NCBI RefSeq assembly: GCF_006438725.1
Contig: NZ_RCZD01000001.1
Span: forward strand, 248,001-312,000
From: Ewingella americana
GTDB lineage: Bacteria; Pseudomonadota; Gammaproteobacteria; Enterobacterales; Enterobacteriaceae
Direction of reading: 5' to 3'
DNA: 64,000 nt
The position numbers and the translations under genes are program-made. Shown here in pieces: positions 1 through 8,810 of the stretch (positions within the stretch are counted from its first letter, which is position 1; every line of letters begins with the position of its first letter). Under the pieces are notes generated by a model, which was not told the DNA's origin, searched no databases, and saw only the letters and a program-made list of their open reading frames with translations.

Positions 1-409
1 AGTTCTTCTCAGGCTAACGATATGACTCGAACGCGGATAATGAGCGCCCATTTTCTGGCATAAGAATATTCAGTGATGGGCCTCACTGTATAGATAATTA
101 CCCATTGCCTCCATCAGCCTGACGACTATTTCGCGATATTCTACTGTTTGTTGAGGGTCGGTTTAGTCTTTACATCATCGATATTGGTTAGTGTATAAAA
201 AATTCGCTTATTAAGGTTTTCCTAAGCTTTCATATATAATGAATTTGTCGATGGGTTAATATTATTATATTTGACCCACTCCCCAGGACGAATATACGGC
301 TATTTGAGTATAGGAAAAAAATGATAAATGGCGGGTTCTGCTCTGCGACCTATTGACAGGACCACACCCAAATGGTTGTATGTTACAACAACTTCCAGAG
401 AACTCACCG
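1..409. other. Non-coding stretch at the window's left edge
   Basis: No convincing gene is visible. The stretch becomes AT-rich toward its right end and has a TATAAT at 235-240 that could be the -10 element for the MarR-GNAT gene at 410, but no good -35 lies 17 bases upstream. Whatever precedes base 1 is outside the window. Confidence 0.4.
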
Positions 410-1366
410 ATGAACACTGAATCCCCCCTAGTTGAAAACATCCGACTCGCCTCCCGCCTGATGGTTCGGGAGCTCGGATTTATGAATACCACCCTGGCGG
501 CGACAAAATATTCACCGTCGGCGGTTCATAGCCTGCTTGAGATTGAAGCCAGGGGGAAAATGACAGCAAAACAGCTGGTTGATATTTTGTGCTTAGAAAA
601 ATCAAGCGTGAGTCGGATGTTGGGGAAGCTAGTCAGTGCCGGGGAATTACGTGAAACAGCCTCTGAAGAAGACGCGAGAATTAAAGAGCTTGCACTCACC
701 GAGCGCGGCCAGGAGAGCGTTAACCGGATAAATGCTTACGGTAAAAAACAGGTATTTTCTGCGCTGGCTAAGCTTAATCCGGGTCAGCAGCAGGCGGTAA
801 CGCAGGGAATGGCGGCTTATGCCTATGCCCTGAAATCCTGCCGTGAAGAGAACGCAGCAATAATCTCGCCACCGGTGGTCATCAAAATGGGTTATCAGTC
901 AGGACTGATTGGGCGTATTGCGGAAATGCATGCCCATTACTACTCCCTAAATCATGGCTTTGGCCGTTTTTTTGAGGCAAAAGTGGCCGCAGGACTCTCC
1001 GATTTTACTGGCAGTCTTGATGAACCCTGCAACCAGGTTTGGACTGCCATGGTGAACGGACGGATAGTGGGCTCGGTCGCCATTGATGGTCAAGATCTTG
1101 GCAACGGTGAGGCGCATTTACGCTGGTTTATCCTTGATGACAGTTGCCGGGGAAATGGGCTGGGGAAAAGGCTTCTGCATGAAGCTATTAAATTTTGCGA
1201 TGATTATGGGTTCTCTTCTGTCCAGCTCTGGACGTTCGATAAACTGACCGCAGCCCGTCGCCTGTACGAATCCTTCGGCTTTGAACGGGTCAAAGAGTGG
1301 CAGGGAGAACAATGGGGCAATAGCATTATGGAACAACAATTTACAAGAAAATTCGCGGCATCCTGA
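410..1366 (+). CDS. MarR-type regulator fused to a GNAT acetyltransferase
   Basis: A two-domain protein of 318 residues. Residues about 1-145 form a MarR winged helix with a recognition-helix region reading KSSVSRMLGKLV and a wing rich in acidic and basic residues. Residues about 160-310 are a GNAT N-acetyltransferase domain with the acetyl-CoA loop CRGNGLGKRL and a C-terminal RLYESFGFERV typical of the fold. MarR-GNAT fusions are a known family but their substrates are mostly unknown. The ATG at 410 was chosen because it begins just before the first MarR helix; a TTG at 353 and an ATG at 380 in the same frame are possible but have no better ribosome site. The gene stands alone and the next gene is convergent. 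The substrate and target promoters cannot be read from the sequence. Confidence 0.85.
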   Translation: MNTESPLVENIRLASRLMVRELGFMNTTLAATKYSPSAVHSLLEIEARGKMTAKQLVDILCLEKSSVSRMLGKLVSAGELRETASEEDARIKELALTERGQESVNRINAYGKKQVFSALAKLNPGQQQAVTQGMAAYAYALKSCREENAAIISPPVVIKMGYQSGLIGRIAEMHAHYYSLNHGFGRFFEAKVAAGLSDFTGSLDEPCNQVWTAMVNGRIVGSVAIDGQDLGNGEAHLRWFILDDSCRGNGLGKRLLHEAIKFCDDYGFSSVQLWTFDKLTAARRLYESFGFERVKEWQGEQWGNSIMEQQFTRKFAAS

Positions 1367-1521
1367 TCATGAAGCATCCATACCAAAACCGCTAAACGTC
1401 ACCTTAAATCGGCGCCCCGCCGGTTAGAGCCGGTGCCGTTAGATAAAGGGAATGGCGACGCCCCCGAAACCAGCCTATTTTTCACGACGGTGTCGCTCTC
1501 TGTGCGTCATATCACCTCTGA

Positions 1522-2409
1522 TTAGCGCTGCCAGCATGAGGTCAGAAATTCGAGAAAGGCTTTAGCGGCAGGCCCGATGCGTCGGGTTGGCCGCACACAA
1601 TAAACACCGGTTTCCCGACCCGTCCATCGCGGCAGTACCTGAACCAAATCACCCGAGTGCAGCGCCGCCTCCATCGTAACCGCTGAATGAAAAGCAATGC
1701 CGAGGCCGTCTATGCAGAGTCTTCGGGCCGCATCGGCGTTGTTGACTTTGATCGGGCCTTTGGGGGCCAGCGTACGCTCCTCTCCCGCAGAAAATAGCCG
1801 CCAGAGCATGCCATCTTGACTGGCCGACGAGACAATGCACTCATGCTGGTAAAGATCTTCCAATGTTGTGGGAGCTCCACGCCTGTCAATATATGCCGGA
1901 GCCGCAACCAGGATACGGCGGTTCGCGAGTATTTTATGCGCCACTAACGACGAATCTTTCATGCGGCCGATGCGCAGCGCCAACATGATGCCGTCAGTAA
2001 TCAAATCCGCGTAGTCATCGCTCAAGCGCAAATCCAGTTGCACGAGCGGATAGGCAGCCAGGAATTCAGCCAGGTAAGGCACCACATGAGTGTGACCAAA
2101 AGCAATGGGAGCACTGACTACCAGTGAACCGTAGGGAAGCTTTTGTTCGTCCCTCACCATTTCAGCGGCATTTCTAAGCTGTACCAGCGCCTGGTTACAT
2201 TCGGAAAAATAGCGTTTGCCGGTCTCGGTCAAAGACATCGCGCGCGTTGTGCGATTCAGGAGGGTGGTGCCTAAATGCTGTTCGAGTGTCTTGATGAAAC
2301 GACTGACTGATGAGGGAGTAATACCGAGCGCGTCGGCGGCACGGGCAAAACTATTATGTTCAACCACAGCGATAAAAGCTTGCACCAGGTGCAGTGAAGG
2401 CGGGTTCAT
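1522..2409 (-). CDS. LysR-type transcriptional regulator
   Basis: A 295-residue LysR-family protein. The N-terminal winged helix (about residues 3-62) reads FIAVVEHNSFARAADALG followed by SSVSRFIKTLEQ, the usual recognition helix. The remainder is the periplasmic-binding-protein-like co-inducer domain. The ATG at 2409 starts directly at the HTH (MNPPSLHLVQ) and has GAGAG about nine bases upstream; an ATG 30 bases further upstream lacks a ribosome site. It is divergent from the PEP-mutase-family enzyme at 2500, with only 90 bases between them, so that enzyme is its most likely target. LysR regulators commonly autorepress and activate the divergent gene. Its effector is not known. Confidence 0.9.
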   Translation of the reverse strand: MNPPSLHLVQAFIAVVEHNSFARAADALGITPSSVSRFIKTLEQHLGTTLLNRTTRAMSLTETGKRYFSECNQALVQLRNAAEMVRDEQKLPYGSLVVSAPIAFGHTHVVPYLAEFLAAYPLVQLDLRLSDDYADLITDGIMLALRIGRMKDSSLVAHKILANRRILVAAPAYIDRRGAPTTLEDLYQHECIVSSASQDGMLWRLFSAGEERTLAPKGPIKVNNADAARRLCIDGLGIAFHSAVTMEAALHSGDLVQVLPRWTGRETGVYCVRPTRRIGPAAKAFLEFLTSCWQR

Positions 2410-2436
2410 TATTGCTCTCAAAGAATTAATGAATGT

Positions 2437-2478
2437 CATTCTGAGCTATTATCAAGCAAATTTAGCATGATTAGAATG
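2437..2478. promoter_or_regulatory. Candidate LysR operator between divergent genes
   Basis: The 90-base gap between the LysR gene and the PEP-mutase-family gene contains nested inverted repeats: outer arms CATTCT (2437-2442) and AGAATG (2473-2478), inner arms GCTA (2445-2448) and TAGC (2463-2466). Dyad symmetry in a LysR divergent promoter is expected, but the assignment is by position and symmetry only. Confidence 0.3.
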
Positions 2479-2499
2479 TTTCTTTTTTGAGGAAATATC

Positions 2500-3300
2500 A
2501 TGAATACGCCGTCTACATCCGCATTTCACGCCCTTCATCTGCACGCCGCTCCCCTGAGATTACCAAACGCCTGGGATGCAGGCAGCGCACGGTTGATCGA
2601 GAGCCTTGGCGCAGCGGCGATTGCCACAACAAGCGCGGGCGTGGCATGGTCGCTGGGATATCGCGACGGCAATGCGCTTCCGGTGGAGGAGTATGTCGCA
2701 CGGGCTTTGTCTATTGCGCGGGTCATTTCGGTGCCCCTCACCGCGGATATCGAGGGCGGATACAGCGATGACCCTTCCACGGTGGCCTTAACCGTATCGC
2801 GACTGATCGATGCAGGGGTGGTCGGTATCAATATTGAGGATGGTGCGGGAGATCCGCATTTATTGTGCAAGAAGGTCGAAGCGATAAGAACAGAGAGCGC
2901 CCGGCGGGGTGTGGCATTGTATATCAATGTACGTACTGACGTTTATGCACGCAATTTGGTTTCTCAGGACGATAAAGCCGCTGAAGTCATGGCGCGGGCA
3001 CAGGTCTACCAACGTGCCGGGGCTGACGGACTCTTCGTCCTTGGATTGGCCGATGCCACAGATATGCGAGCTATTGCTGACAGCAGTAAATTGCTGCTCA
3101 ATGTTGTCGTCTGGCCAGGCCTTCCGCCCGTGGATGAACTGGCCAATTTGGGTGTGCGCCGTCTCAGCGTGGGTTCGTGGTTACCGCAAACGCTATGGGC
3201 GCATAACGCACAGCTCGTCAGCGGGTTCTTACAAGATAATGCCATGGCGCCCTTGATGGAAAATGCCGCGCCATATTCTGAAATCAATGCCATGTTTTAA
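2500..3300 (+). CDS. Isocitrate lyase/PEP mutase superfamily enzyme
   Basis: A 266-residue protein of the isocitrate lyase/phosphoenolpyruvate mutase superfamily. Visible family features are the N-terminal LRLPNAWDAGSARL, DIEGGYSD (metal-site region, about residues 85-92), VGINIEDG (about 108-115) and the NVRTDVYAR strand (about 142-150). It lacks the KKCGH catalytic loop of true isocitrate lyase, so it is one of the short lyase or hydrolase-type members, which act on C-C or C-P bonds of 2-oxo or malate-like acids. A clear GAGGAAATATC ribosome site precedes the ATG. It is divergent from, and probably controlled by, the LysR gene. The exact substrate cannot be assigned; 2-methylisocitrate-type, oxaloacetate-type or phosphonopyruvate-type activity all remain possible. 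Confidence 0.85.
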   Translation: MNTPSTSAFHALHLHAAPLRLPNAWDAGSARLIESLGAAAIATTSAGVAWSLGYRDGNALPVEEYVARALSIARVISVPLTADIEGGYSDDPSTVALTVSRLIDAGVVGINIEDGAGDPHLLCKKVEAIRTESARRGVALYINVRTDVYARNLVSQDDKAAEVMARAQVYQRAGADGLFVLGLADATDMRAIADSSKLLLNVVVWPGLPPVDELANLGVRRLSVGSWLPQTLWAHNAQLVSGFLQDNAMAPLMENAAPYSEINAMF

Positions 3301-3344
3301 ATTTGATGCCCTGAATGCAAACGCTTAAACCTGTGAGGTGAATA

Positions 3345-3863
3345 ATGACAAACGCAACCAACGCCGATACCGTTATACAAAAAGACCCACCCACCCTGCA
3401 TATTTTATGTGGAAAAATTGCCTCAGGGAAATCGACGCTTGCATTAAAATTGGCAACATCACCTGTCACGGTGGTGATCAGTGAAGACCCGTGGCTATCT
3501 CTGCTTTATAACGATGAAATGCAGACGGTAGAAGATTACATTCGCTGCTCTGCCAGGCTTAAAAACGCCATAAAGCCGCATGTTATTTCATTGCTCAACG
3601 CGGGGATATCCGTTGTCCTGGATTTCCCCGCCAATACGGTGGCAAACCGCAAATGGATGATGAGCATCATCAATGAGTCATGTGCAGATCATCGTCTGCA
3701 TTATCTCAATGTCTCCAGTGAGGTATGCAAATCCCGGTTGCACACCCGTAATCAGTCAGGTACTGCTCACTTTAAGGTCACTGATGAGCAGTTTGAATTG
3801 ATATCTCACTATTTTACTGAGCCCGTGGCCGCAGAAGGTTTCACGATTATTCAGTACAGCTAA
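3345..3863 (+). CDS. P-loop kinase-like ATP-binding protein
   Basis: A 172-residue protein with a Walker A motif GKIASGKSTLALKLA at about residues 23-37 and the overall size of the small AAA_33/zeta-toxin-like kinase group (predicted nucleoside, aminoglycoside or choline-type kinases). A Walker-B-like strand VVLDFP lies near residue 90, and a basic helix SRLHTRNQSG near residue 130 resembles the lid of such kinases. The ribosome site GTGAGGTGAATA precedes the ATG. It follows the PEP-mutase-family gene by 44 bases on the same strand and may be co-transcribed with it. Its phosphate acceptor is unknown. No antitoxin-like partner lies next to it, which argues against a toxin role. Confidence 0.75.
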   Translation: MTNATNADTVIQKDPPTLHILCGKIASGKSTLALKLATSPVTVVISEDPWLSLLYNDEMQTVEDYIRCSARLKNAIKPHVISLLNAGISVVLDFPANTVANRKWMMSIINESCADHRLHYLNVSSEVCKSRLHTRNQSGTAHFKVTDEQFELISHYFTEPVAAEGFTIIQYS

Positions 3864-3888
3864 CCACGGGGCTCGGCAGCACGCGACA

Positions 3889-5451
3889 TTACTCTGAGGC
3901 CGTGCGGAAAAATCGTACGGCATTGCGTAATTCAAGACTTTGCTCAGTCAGCGACTGGGCGGCGGCGGCGGCCTGTTCCACCAGCGCGGCGTTTTGCTGG
4001 GTCACCTGATCCATCTGATCGACGGCAATACCGACTTCGTGAATGCCCGTATGCTGCTCGGTGCTGGCGGTGGAGATTTCACTGACAATGCCCGCCACTT
4101 TGTTCACCGAGCTGACAATATCATTCATCGCCTGACTGGCGCGATCGGCCTGCTGCGAACCTTCGGCAATTTTGGTGACCGTACCGTGGATCAGGTTTTT
4201 AATCTCTTTCGCCGCCTGCCCGCTTTTTTGCGCCAGTACCCGCACTTCGCTCGCCACCACGGCAAAACCTTTACCCTGCGTGCCCGCACGCGCGGCTTCC
4301 ACCGCGGCATTCAGCGCCAGAAGGTTGGTCTGGAAGGCAATACCTTCAATCACGCTGATGATATTGATGATCTCTTTCGAGCTGCCGGAGACTTCACGCA
4401 TGTGCAACTGCATATCGCTGACAATCGTGCCGCCTTCCGATGCGGTTTGCGAGGTCGCATGCGCAAGCGTACTGGCCTCACGTGCATTCTCTGCATTCTG
4501 GCTGACGGTGGTGGTCAGGTTCTGCATGTTGGCGCTCGTTTGCACCAGCGATGCGGCCTGCTCCTCAGTGCGTTGCGATAAATCGATATTGCCTTGCGCG
4601 ATCTCGCTGGCGGCATGATTGATCGACTCGCTGCCGCTCATGATCTGGTGAATGGTCTGATTTAGCTGCTGATTCATGCAACTGAGCGACGCCAGTAAAC
4701 TGTCCTTGTCACCAGGTTTCAGGATGATTTCCGTCGCCAGATTCCCCGCGGCAATTTCCTGCATGATCGAGGCGGCGTAAGCCGGTTCACCGCCCAATTG
4801 CCGGTTCAGATTGCGCGCCAACAGTAATGCCATCGCCACCGAGATGATCAAGGCAAAAGCCACCAGCACCATGAACAGCACGCTGGCGGTATGGTAATGA
4901 CTGCGGGCTTGCGACGCCGCCTGCTCGCTGTTACTGACTTCGTTATTGACCAGCGTGGCGAGGTCGGCCATCAGTTGCGTACGGTATTTCCGCGAGTTAT
5001 CGCCGCTGATTTGGGTGGCCTGCGCAATATCATTGAGATTCATCGCGGCAATCACCTGATCATTCGCCAGTGAAAACTGCGTAAAGTTTTGAATGATTTG
5101 CTTAAACAGGGCCGACTGACTGCCGTCGCTGTTCAGCTTTTGGTAAGCGTTTTCTGCCGCTTTAAACGTCGCCACCGCTTGCATGATTTCATCCCGGTGG
5201 CCATCACGCGGTGCCCCCGCCGGTGAGGCGATGTATTGCACCTGTTGCAGACGTAGCTCAGCCAGTGTGCCGCGCATCACCAGCGGATACTGAACGCCCG
5301 GCAGACGGTATGCCCGGTAGTCTTCAATCTGCTGGTTGATGCTTTTCAGTTGCCAGGCTGACGTTGCTGCAAGCACCAGCATCAGGGTAAGAACGAGTGC
5401 AAACGCGCCCAGTAAGCGAGTCAGCACGGAGAGATTTGTTATGTTTTTCAT
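3889..5451 (-). CDS. Methyl-accepting chemotaxis protein, 4-helix-bundle sensor
   Basis: A 520-residue transmembrane chemoreceptor. It has a first membrane helix at about residues 12-32, a periplasmic four-helix-bundle sensor to about 190, a second membrane helix at about 190-212 (VLFMVLVAFALIISVAMALLLA), a HAMP region, and the cytoplasmic signalling hairpin whose tip contains [22 protein letters not shown]. It lacks a C-terminal xWxxF pentapeptide, ending RFFRTASE, so adaptation enzymes would reach it only through neighbouring receptors. It converges on the P-loop kinase gene with 25 bases between. A sigma28-type promoter lies 35 bases upstream of the start. The ligand cannot be deduced. Confidence 0.95.
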   Translation of the reverse strand: MKNITNLSVLTRLLGAFALVLTLMLVLAATSAWQLKSINQQIEDYRAYRLPGVQYPLVMRGTLAELRLQQVQYIASPAGAPRDGHRDEIMQAVATFKAAENAYQKLNSDGSQSALFKQIIQNFTQFSLANDQVIAAMNLNDIAQATQISGDNSRKYRTQLMADLATLVNNEVSNSEQAASQARSHYHTASVLFMVLVAFALIISVAMALLLARNLNRQLGGEPAYAASIMQEIAAGNLATEIILKPGDKDSLLASLSCMNQQLNQTIHQIMSGSESINHAASEIAQGNIDLSQRTEEQAASLVQTSANMQNLTTTVSQNAENAREASTLAHATSQTASEGGTIVSDMQLHMREVSGSSKEIINIISVIEGIAFQTNLLALNAAVEAARAGTQGKGFAVVASEVRVLAQKSGQAAKEIKNLIHGTVTKIAEGSQQADRASQAMNDIVSSVNKVAGIVSEISTASTEQHTGIHEVGIAVDQMDQVTQQNAALVEQAAAAAQSLTEQSLELRNAVRFFRTASE

Positions 5452-5485
5452 CGGGACACTACAAAGTGAGTGACAGGAAATAGAG

Positions 5486-5512
5486 ATAACGGCAGGAAAA
5501 GGGAGAACTTTA
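5486..5512 (-). promoter_or_regulatory. Sigma28 (FliA)-type promoter for the chemoreceptor at 3889-5451
   Basis: Read on the minus strand, this is TAAAGTTC-N11-GCCGTTAT, matching the enterobacterial flagellar sigma28 consensus TAAAGTTT-N11-GCCGATAA at 7 of 8 and 6 of 8 positions, with the exact spacer. It lies 35 bases before the start codon of the chemoreceptor gene. Confidence 0.75.
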
Positions 5513-5908
5513 TGGCGAATTAAAACAATATTTCATTTTGTTAAAACCTGTTGTTCAAAATGTGATTTGAGAGTTACCGGACAAATCTACGATGTTACTT
5601 AAGTGGGCGAAAATAGGCTGTAATCGCCACTTTTGTTCTTTTTTCTCCTTACCCGCAGCAGGCGCGAGCGAGGGTCTTTCGTCCCTCTGGGATGCCAGCA
5701 CATGGCTGATATACGCCGCCCGGGATCTGTTCGCGCAATGATGGGTTATCTGACAGCCATTGTTGATAAATGCCTGCATTTCGATCCGTTCCGGCACGGT
5801 GAGTAGAAAGGCTCAGGTGCAATTAATTCATTAAGCGAATAAAATCCACACAAAAGAAACAAACGAAGTATTGACTTAACGTAAATTATTGAATTAGATC
5901 ATTTTAAT
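5513..5908. other. Non-coding region between divergent chemoreceptor genes
   Basis: Between the two divergent sigma28-type promoters lie about 400 bases with no supported gene. The left part is AT-rich and the middle is ordinary in composition. Short open frames here have no ribosome site and no recognisable protein. Confidence 0.4.
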
Positions 5909-5935
5909 TAACGTTGTTGAAACCCTTGCCGATAA
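5909..5935 (+). promoter_or_regulatory. Sigma28 (FliA)-type promoter for the chemoreceptor at 5996
   Basis: TAACGTTG-N11-GCCGATAA: the -10 is a perfect match to the sigma28 consensus, the -35 matches at 6 of 8, and the spacer is exact. It lies 60 bases before the start codon. Confidence 0.8.
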
Positions 5936-5995
5936 CCTTGATTCACTGCCTCTCTTTATGTTGAAAAGCAGGCACTACCATTTCAGGGGGATAAT

Positions 5996-7651
5996 ATGAA
6001 CATTACACAGCGTCTTTTATTGACGTTTTCTCTGCTTTCTGCGGCGCTCATCGCTTCAGGTGTCGTCGCCATCATGTTGATTTCGGGTTTTCAATCCCGC
6101 TTTGAATATGTCCAGGTCAACACCATTCCTTCAATAAAAGACCTCAGTAAACTCGTAGACCAAAGTAACGAGCTTTCCCTGACGCTTTACAAACACCTGA
6201 GCCAGACCGATGACAGTAAAATGCCTGATGTGGAAAAGCGCATTGAGCAGCAGATTAACAGGCTAAAGTCCCTGACGGATTACTATCTGGCAAACGACAT
6301 CTCCAATGATGAAGATGCCAGGCTGACTCGCGTGGCTTTTGACAATATCCGCAAAGTTGAAGAGAAATTGCCGGTCTTTCTGACCGCGTCACGGGCGCAT
6401 CAAGATGCGGTCAGTCTGGCGCTTATTGAGGGTAATGAGGGTATCGGCAGTGCTATTCGTCAGCTCATCGCAGATTACCAGAAACAACTCACCCTCAATG
6501 TCGACATCGGCGACGGCCTGCGGGCGAGTAACCACAGCATTTTCAACACCACGCTGTGGGGGATGGGGGGCGGCGTGACGGGTACGATCCTGCTGCTGGG
6601 CATATTGGCCTTATCGACAATCCGCCGGGTGCGCAGGAGCCTCCTGGCCATCGGTAATATTATGACGATGGCCAGTGAACGGCTTGATCTTACTGTCAGC
6701 GCTGACGCCAGCCGCCATGATGAAGTGGGCAACATGGCCCGTGCGTTCAATAACCTGATGCAACGCGTGTCCGGCGCGCTGCGGTCAGTCAGTGCCGCCT
6801 CTCAGTCGGTCAGCAGTGCCTCGGCACAAATTGCAGCCGGCAATGAGGATCTCTCTTCACGTACCGAACAACAGGCCGCCTCCCTGGAAGAAACCGCCGC
6901 CAGCATGACACAACTCAGTGAAACGGTACGACAGACGGCTGACAACACCCGTCAGGCGAGCCAACTGGCTGATAACATGAATGTACTGTCTGAGAAAAGT
7001 GCGTCATCGCTTGAAACGATGCTGGGTACAATGGGGGATATTCGCAGCAGTTCCCGCAAAGTCACGGAAATTATTACGTTGATTGAAGGTATTGCCTTCC
7101 AGACCAATATCCTGGCGTTGAACGCCGCAGTAGAAGCGGCACGCGCGGGTGAACATGGTAAAGGGTTTGCCGTGGTTGCCGGTGAGGTCAGAAACCTTTC
7201 GCAGCGCTCCACAACCGCCGCGCGTGAAATCAAAGAGCTCATCGATGTTTCTTACAGTCTGATAGAAGCCGGAGCCCATCAGGCGGGCGACGTGAGCGAG
7301 AATATGAACTCCATGGGCAATGCTATTCGTCAGGTTACCGATCTGGTCAATGAGATTGCGGCGGCGGCAACGGAACAGAGTCAGGGAATTGCACAGGTTC
7401 ATCAGGCCGTTAATCAGATGGATGATGTGACCCAGCAAAACGCCGCCTTGGTGGAAGAAGCGTCGGCTGCATCCCGTTCATTGCAGGAACAGGCTGATGC
7501 ACTGGCCCGTCTGGTGGGAGAGTTCAAGGTCGAACAGGAAACGGAGCACCGCCCCATGCCCGTGCAATATCCACAGAAACTTGCCTCACTTGCGCGAGTG
7601 GCAAAATCGGGCGAGACAGTGACAGGTGACACTGATTGGCAAAGCTTCTGA
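5996..7651 (+). CDS. Methyl-accepting chemotaxis protein with CheR-tether pentapeptide
   Basis: A 551-residue chemoreceptor. It has an N-terminal membrane helix at about residues 10-30, a periplasmic helical sensor of about 150 residues, a second membrane helix at about 187-208, HAMP, then the signalling hairpin with tip [22 protein letters not shown]. The protein ends DWQSF, which fits the xWxxF tether that recruits CheR and CheB in high-abundance enterobacterial receptors (NWETF in Tar and Tsr). A CAGGGGGATAAT ribosome site precedes the ATG and a sigma28-type promoter lies 60 bases upstream. A small unknown gene follows 61 bases downstream on the same strand. The ligand is unknown. Confidence 0.95.
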   Translation: MNITQRLLLTFSLLSAALIASGVVAIMLISGFQSRFEYVQVNTIPSIKDLSKLVDQSNELSLTLYKHLSQTDDSKMPDVEKRIEQQINRLKSLTDYYLANDISNDEDARLTRVAFDNIRKVEEKLPVFLTASRAHQDAVSLALIEGNEGIGSAIRQLIADYQKQLTLNVDIGDGLRASNHSIFNTTLWGMGGGVTGTILLLGILALSTIRRVRRSLLAIGNIMTMASERLDLTVSADASRHDEVGNMARAFNNLMQRVSGALRSVSAASQSVSSASAQIAAGNEDLSSRTEQQAASLEETAASMTQLSETVRQTADNTRQASQLADNMNVLSEKSASSLETMLGTMGDIRSSSRKVTEIITLIEGIAFQTNILALNAAVEAARAGEHGKGFAVVAGEVRNLSQRSTTAAREIKELIDVSYSLIEAGAHQAGDVSENMNSMGNAIRQVTDLVNEIAAAATEQSQGIAQVHQAVNQMDDVTQQNAALVEEASAASRSLQEQADALARLVGEFKVEQETEHRPMPVQYPQKLASLARVAKSGETVTGDTDWQSF

Positions 7652-7712
7652 TACGGCTGAGACCGTGACAGAGCAGTAACATGATTGTCTCAGCACAGGG
7701 AGAAAAACGACC

Positions 7713-8021
7713 ATGGATATCCCTCAGGAGCAGGCTGAACACCTGGCAAAACACAGGGCACTGGTGGAGAGTTTCGAGCAGATGGTTGCTCTGGTGAATC
7801 AACTCGCCGTCGGGGAATACCTTTCATTGGATCTGTATATGAATAACTGTAGCCATTTCCGTGACAGGAGCCTTGAGGTTCAGGCATTGCTTTCCAGCCA
7901 ATCTTTTGAAACGTATCTGATAAGAAATGATATTGCGCTGTATTACAGCATACACAGTGTCAATATGGCATTTGGCATGATGGCCAACATGCTCAATAAC
8001 CTTAAAGGATTCTTAACCTGA
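7713..8021 (+). CDS. Small protein of unknown function downstream of a chemoreceptor
   Basis: A 102-residue protein with an ATG preceded by GGGAG at a good distance. It has no signal peptide or membrane segment and is predicted to be mainly helical. I do not recognise its family. It lies 61 bases after the sigma28-driven chemoreceptor gene, on the same strand, and is followed by a strong hairpin, so the two are probably one transcript. A chemotaxis accessory role is an inference from position only. Confidence 0.65.
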   Translation: MDIPQEQAEHLAKHRALVESFEQMVALVNQLAVGEYLSLDLYMNNCSHFRDRSLEVQALLSSQSFETYLIRNDIALYYSIHSVNMAFGMMANMLNNLKGFLT

Positions 8022-8046
8022 ACGGCAACATAGTGAAATAGCCTGT

Positions 8047-8077
8047 AGAACACAGGGACGATCCGTCCCTGTGTTCT
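8047..8077. terminator. Hairpin terminator between convergent genes
   Basis: A perfect inverted repeat with 14-base arms (AGAACACAGGGACG at 8047-8060, complement at 8064-8077) and a 3-base loop sits between the small gene and the convergent TetR gene. The T-run is weak on both sides, but its strength and position suggest a bidirectional terminator. Confidence 0.7.
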
Positions 8078-8105
8078 GTTAAGTCCGAAATCTTACTCGC
8101 CAACG

Positions 8106-8768
8106 TTATGTTGTTGCACAGCACTTAAAATAGCCCTGTAACAACAAGGTAAGTTGCTCTGCCAGGCAGGCATCAAACCCTGGCGCAGTGAGCCCTTCCA
8201 GAAAAGTCCGCACGGGTCCAGAAAGTGCCCCCAAAGCAATACCCGCCGTCAGCGCCGGGTCATCAAAATGAGCATCCGGGGCGCTGACCAGCATTTGCGT
8301 GATGGCGATGACCATCCGCCCATGCATGATGGCGACAAGTCTGGCACCATCCCGTTCCCCGGCAACGCTGTAAAGTGCCTTTGACTCGTCAGGGCTGTGC
8401 AGTTTTGCCGCCAGATAGGCCGTGACCAATCCCTCCGCCATATGAATGACGGATTGTCCCCTGCACTGCTGGCAGGCGGTTTCAACCGCTGTCGCCACGG
8501 TATTCAAATGCTGCTCCAGCACGGTAGCCAGCAGTGCGTCCCGGTTGGGATAATACTGATAAAGGCTGCCGACCGACATTCCCGCGCGTTTGGCCACCAA
8601 GGTGGTGGTGCAACGGCTCAGCCCTTCACGGGTTAAAACCTGAATGGCTGCCGTATGCAATGCAGCAACCGACGCGGCAGATCGCGCCTGGACCGGTGAT
8701 TTCCGTGGCTTGAGTGTTTTCGTTGTGACGTTCATGAATGCGAATTCAAAACCTGAAGGATCATTCAT
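8106..8768 (-). CDS. TetR-family transcriptional regulator
   Basis: A 220-residue TetR-type repressor. The DNA-binding domain at about residues 28-75 reads TTLVAKRAGMSVGSLYQYYPNRDALL, the standard helix-turn-helix and following helix. The C-terminal domain would bind a small effector. The ATG at 8768 has GAGGAAAG upstream; an internal ATG at 8735 lacks a site. It is divergent from the pyridoxal-reductase gene with only 42 bases between, so a single operator there would control both genes. No clear palindrome was found in that gap. The effector is unknown; a reactive aldehyde or a pyridoxal-type compound is possible given the neighbour. Confidence 0.9.
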   Translation of the reverse strand: MNDPSGFEFAFMNVTTKTLKPRKSPVQARSAASVAALHTAAIQVLTREGLSRCTTTLVAKRAGMSVGSLYQYYPNRDALLATVLEQHLNTVATAVETACQQCRGQSVIHMAEGLVTAYLAAKLHSPDESKALYSVAGERDGARLVAIMHGRMVIAITQMLVSAPDAHFDDPALTAGIALGALSGPVRTFLEGLTAPGFDACLAEQLTLLLQGYFKCCATT

Positions 8769-8810
8769 ATACTTGTACTTTCCTCAACGCCCTAAATCAA
8801 GCAGGTAACC

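Noticed and set aside
3345-3863. Zeta-type toxin of a toxin-antitoxin pair
   Set aside because: The protein has a P-loop kinase fold, but no small antitoxin gene lies beside it and the neighbouring gene is a metabolic enzyme.
5555-5797. 80-codon minus-strand frame between two chemoreceptor genes
   Set aside because: It ends just upstream of the promoter of the receptor gene, has no ribosome site and no family resemblance.
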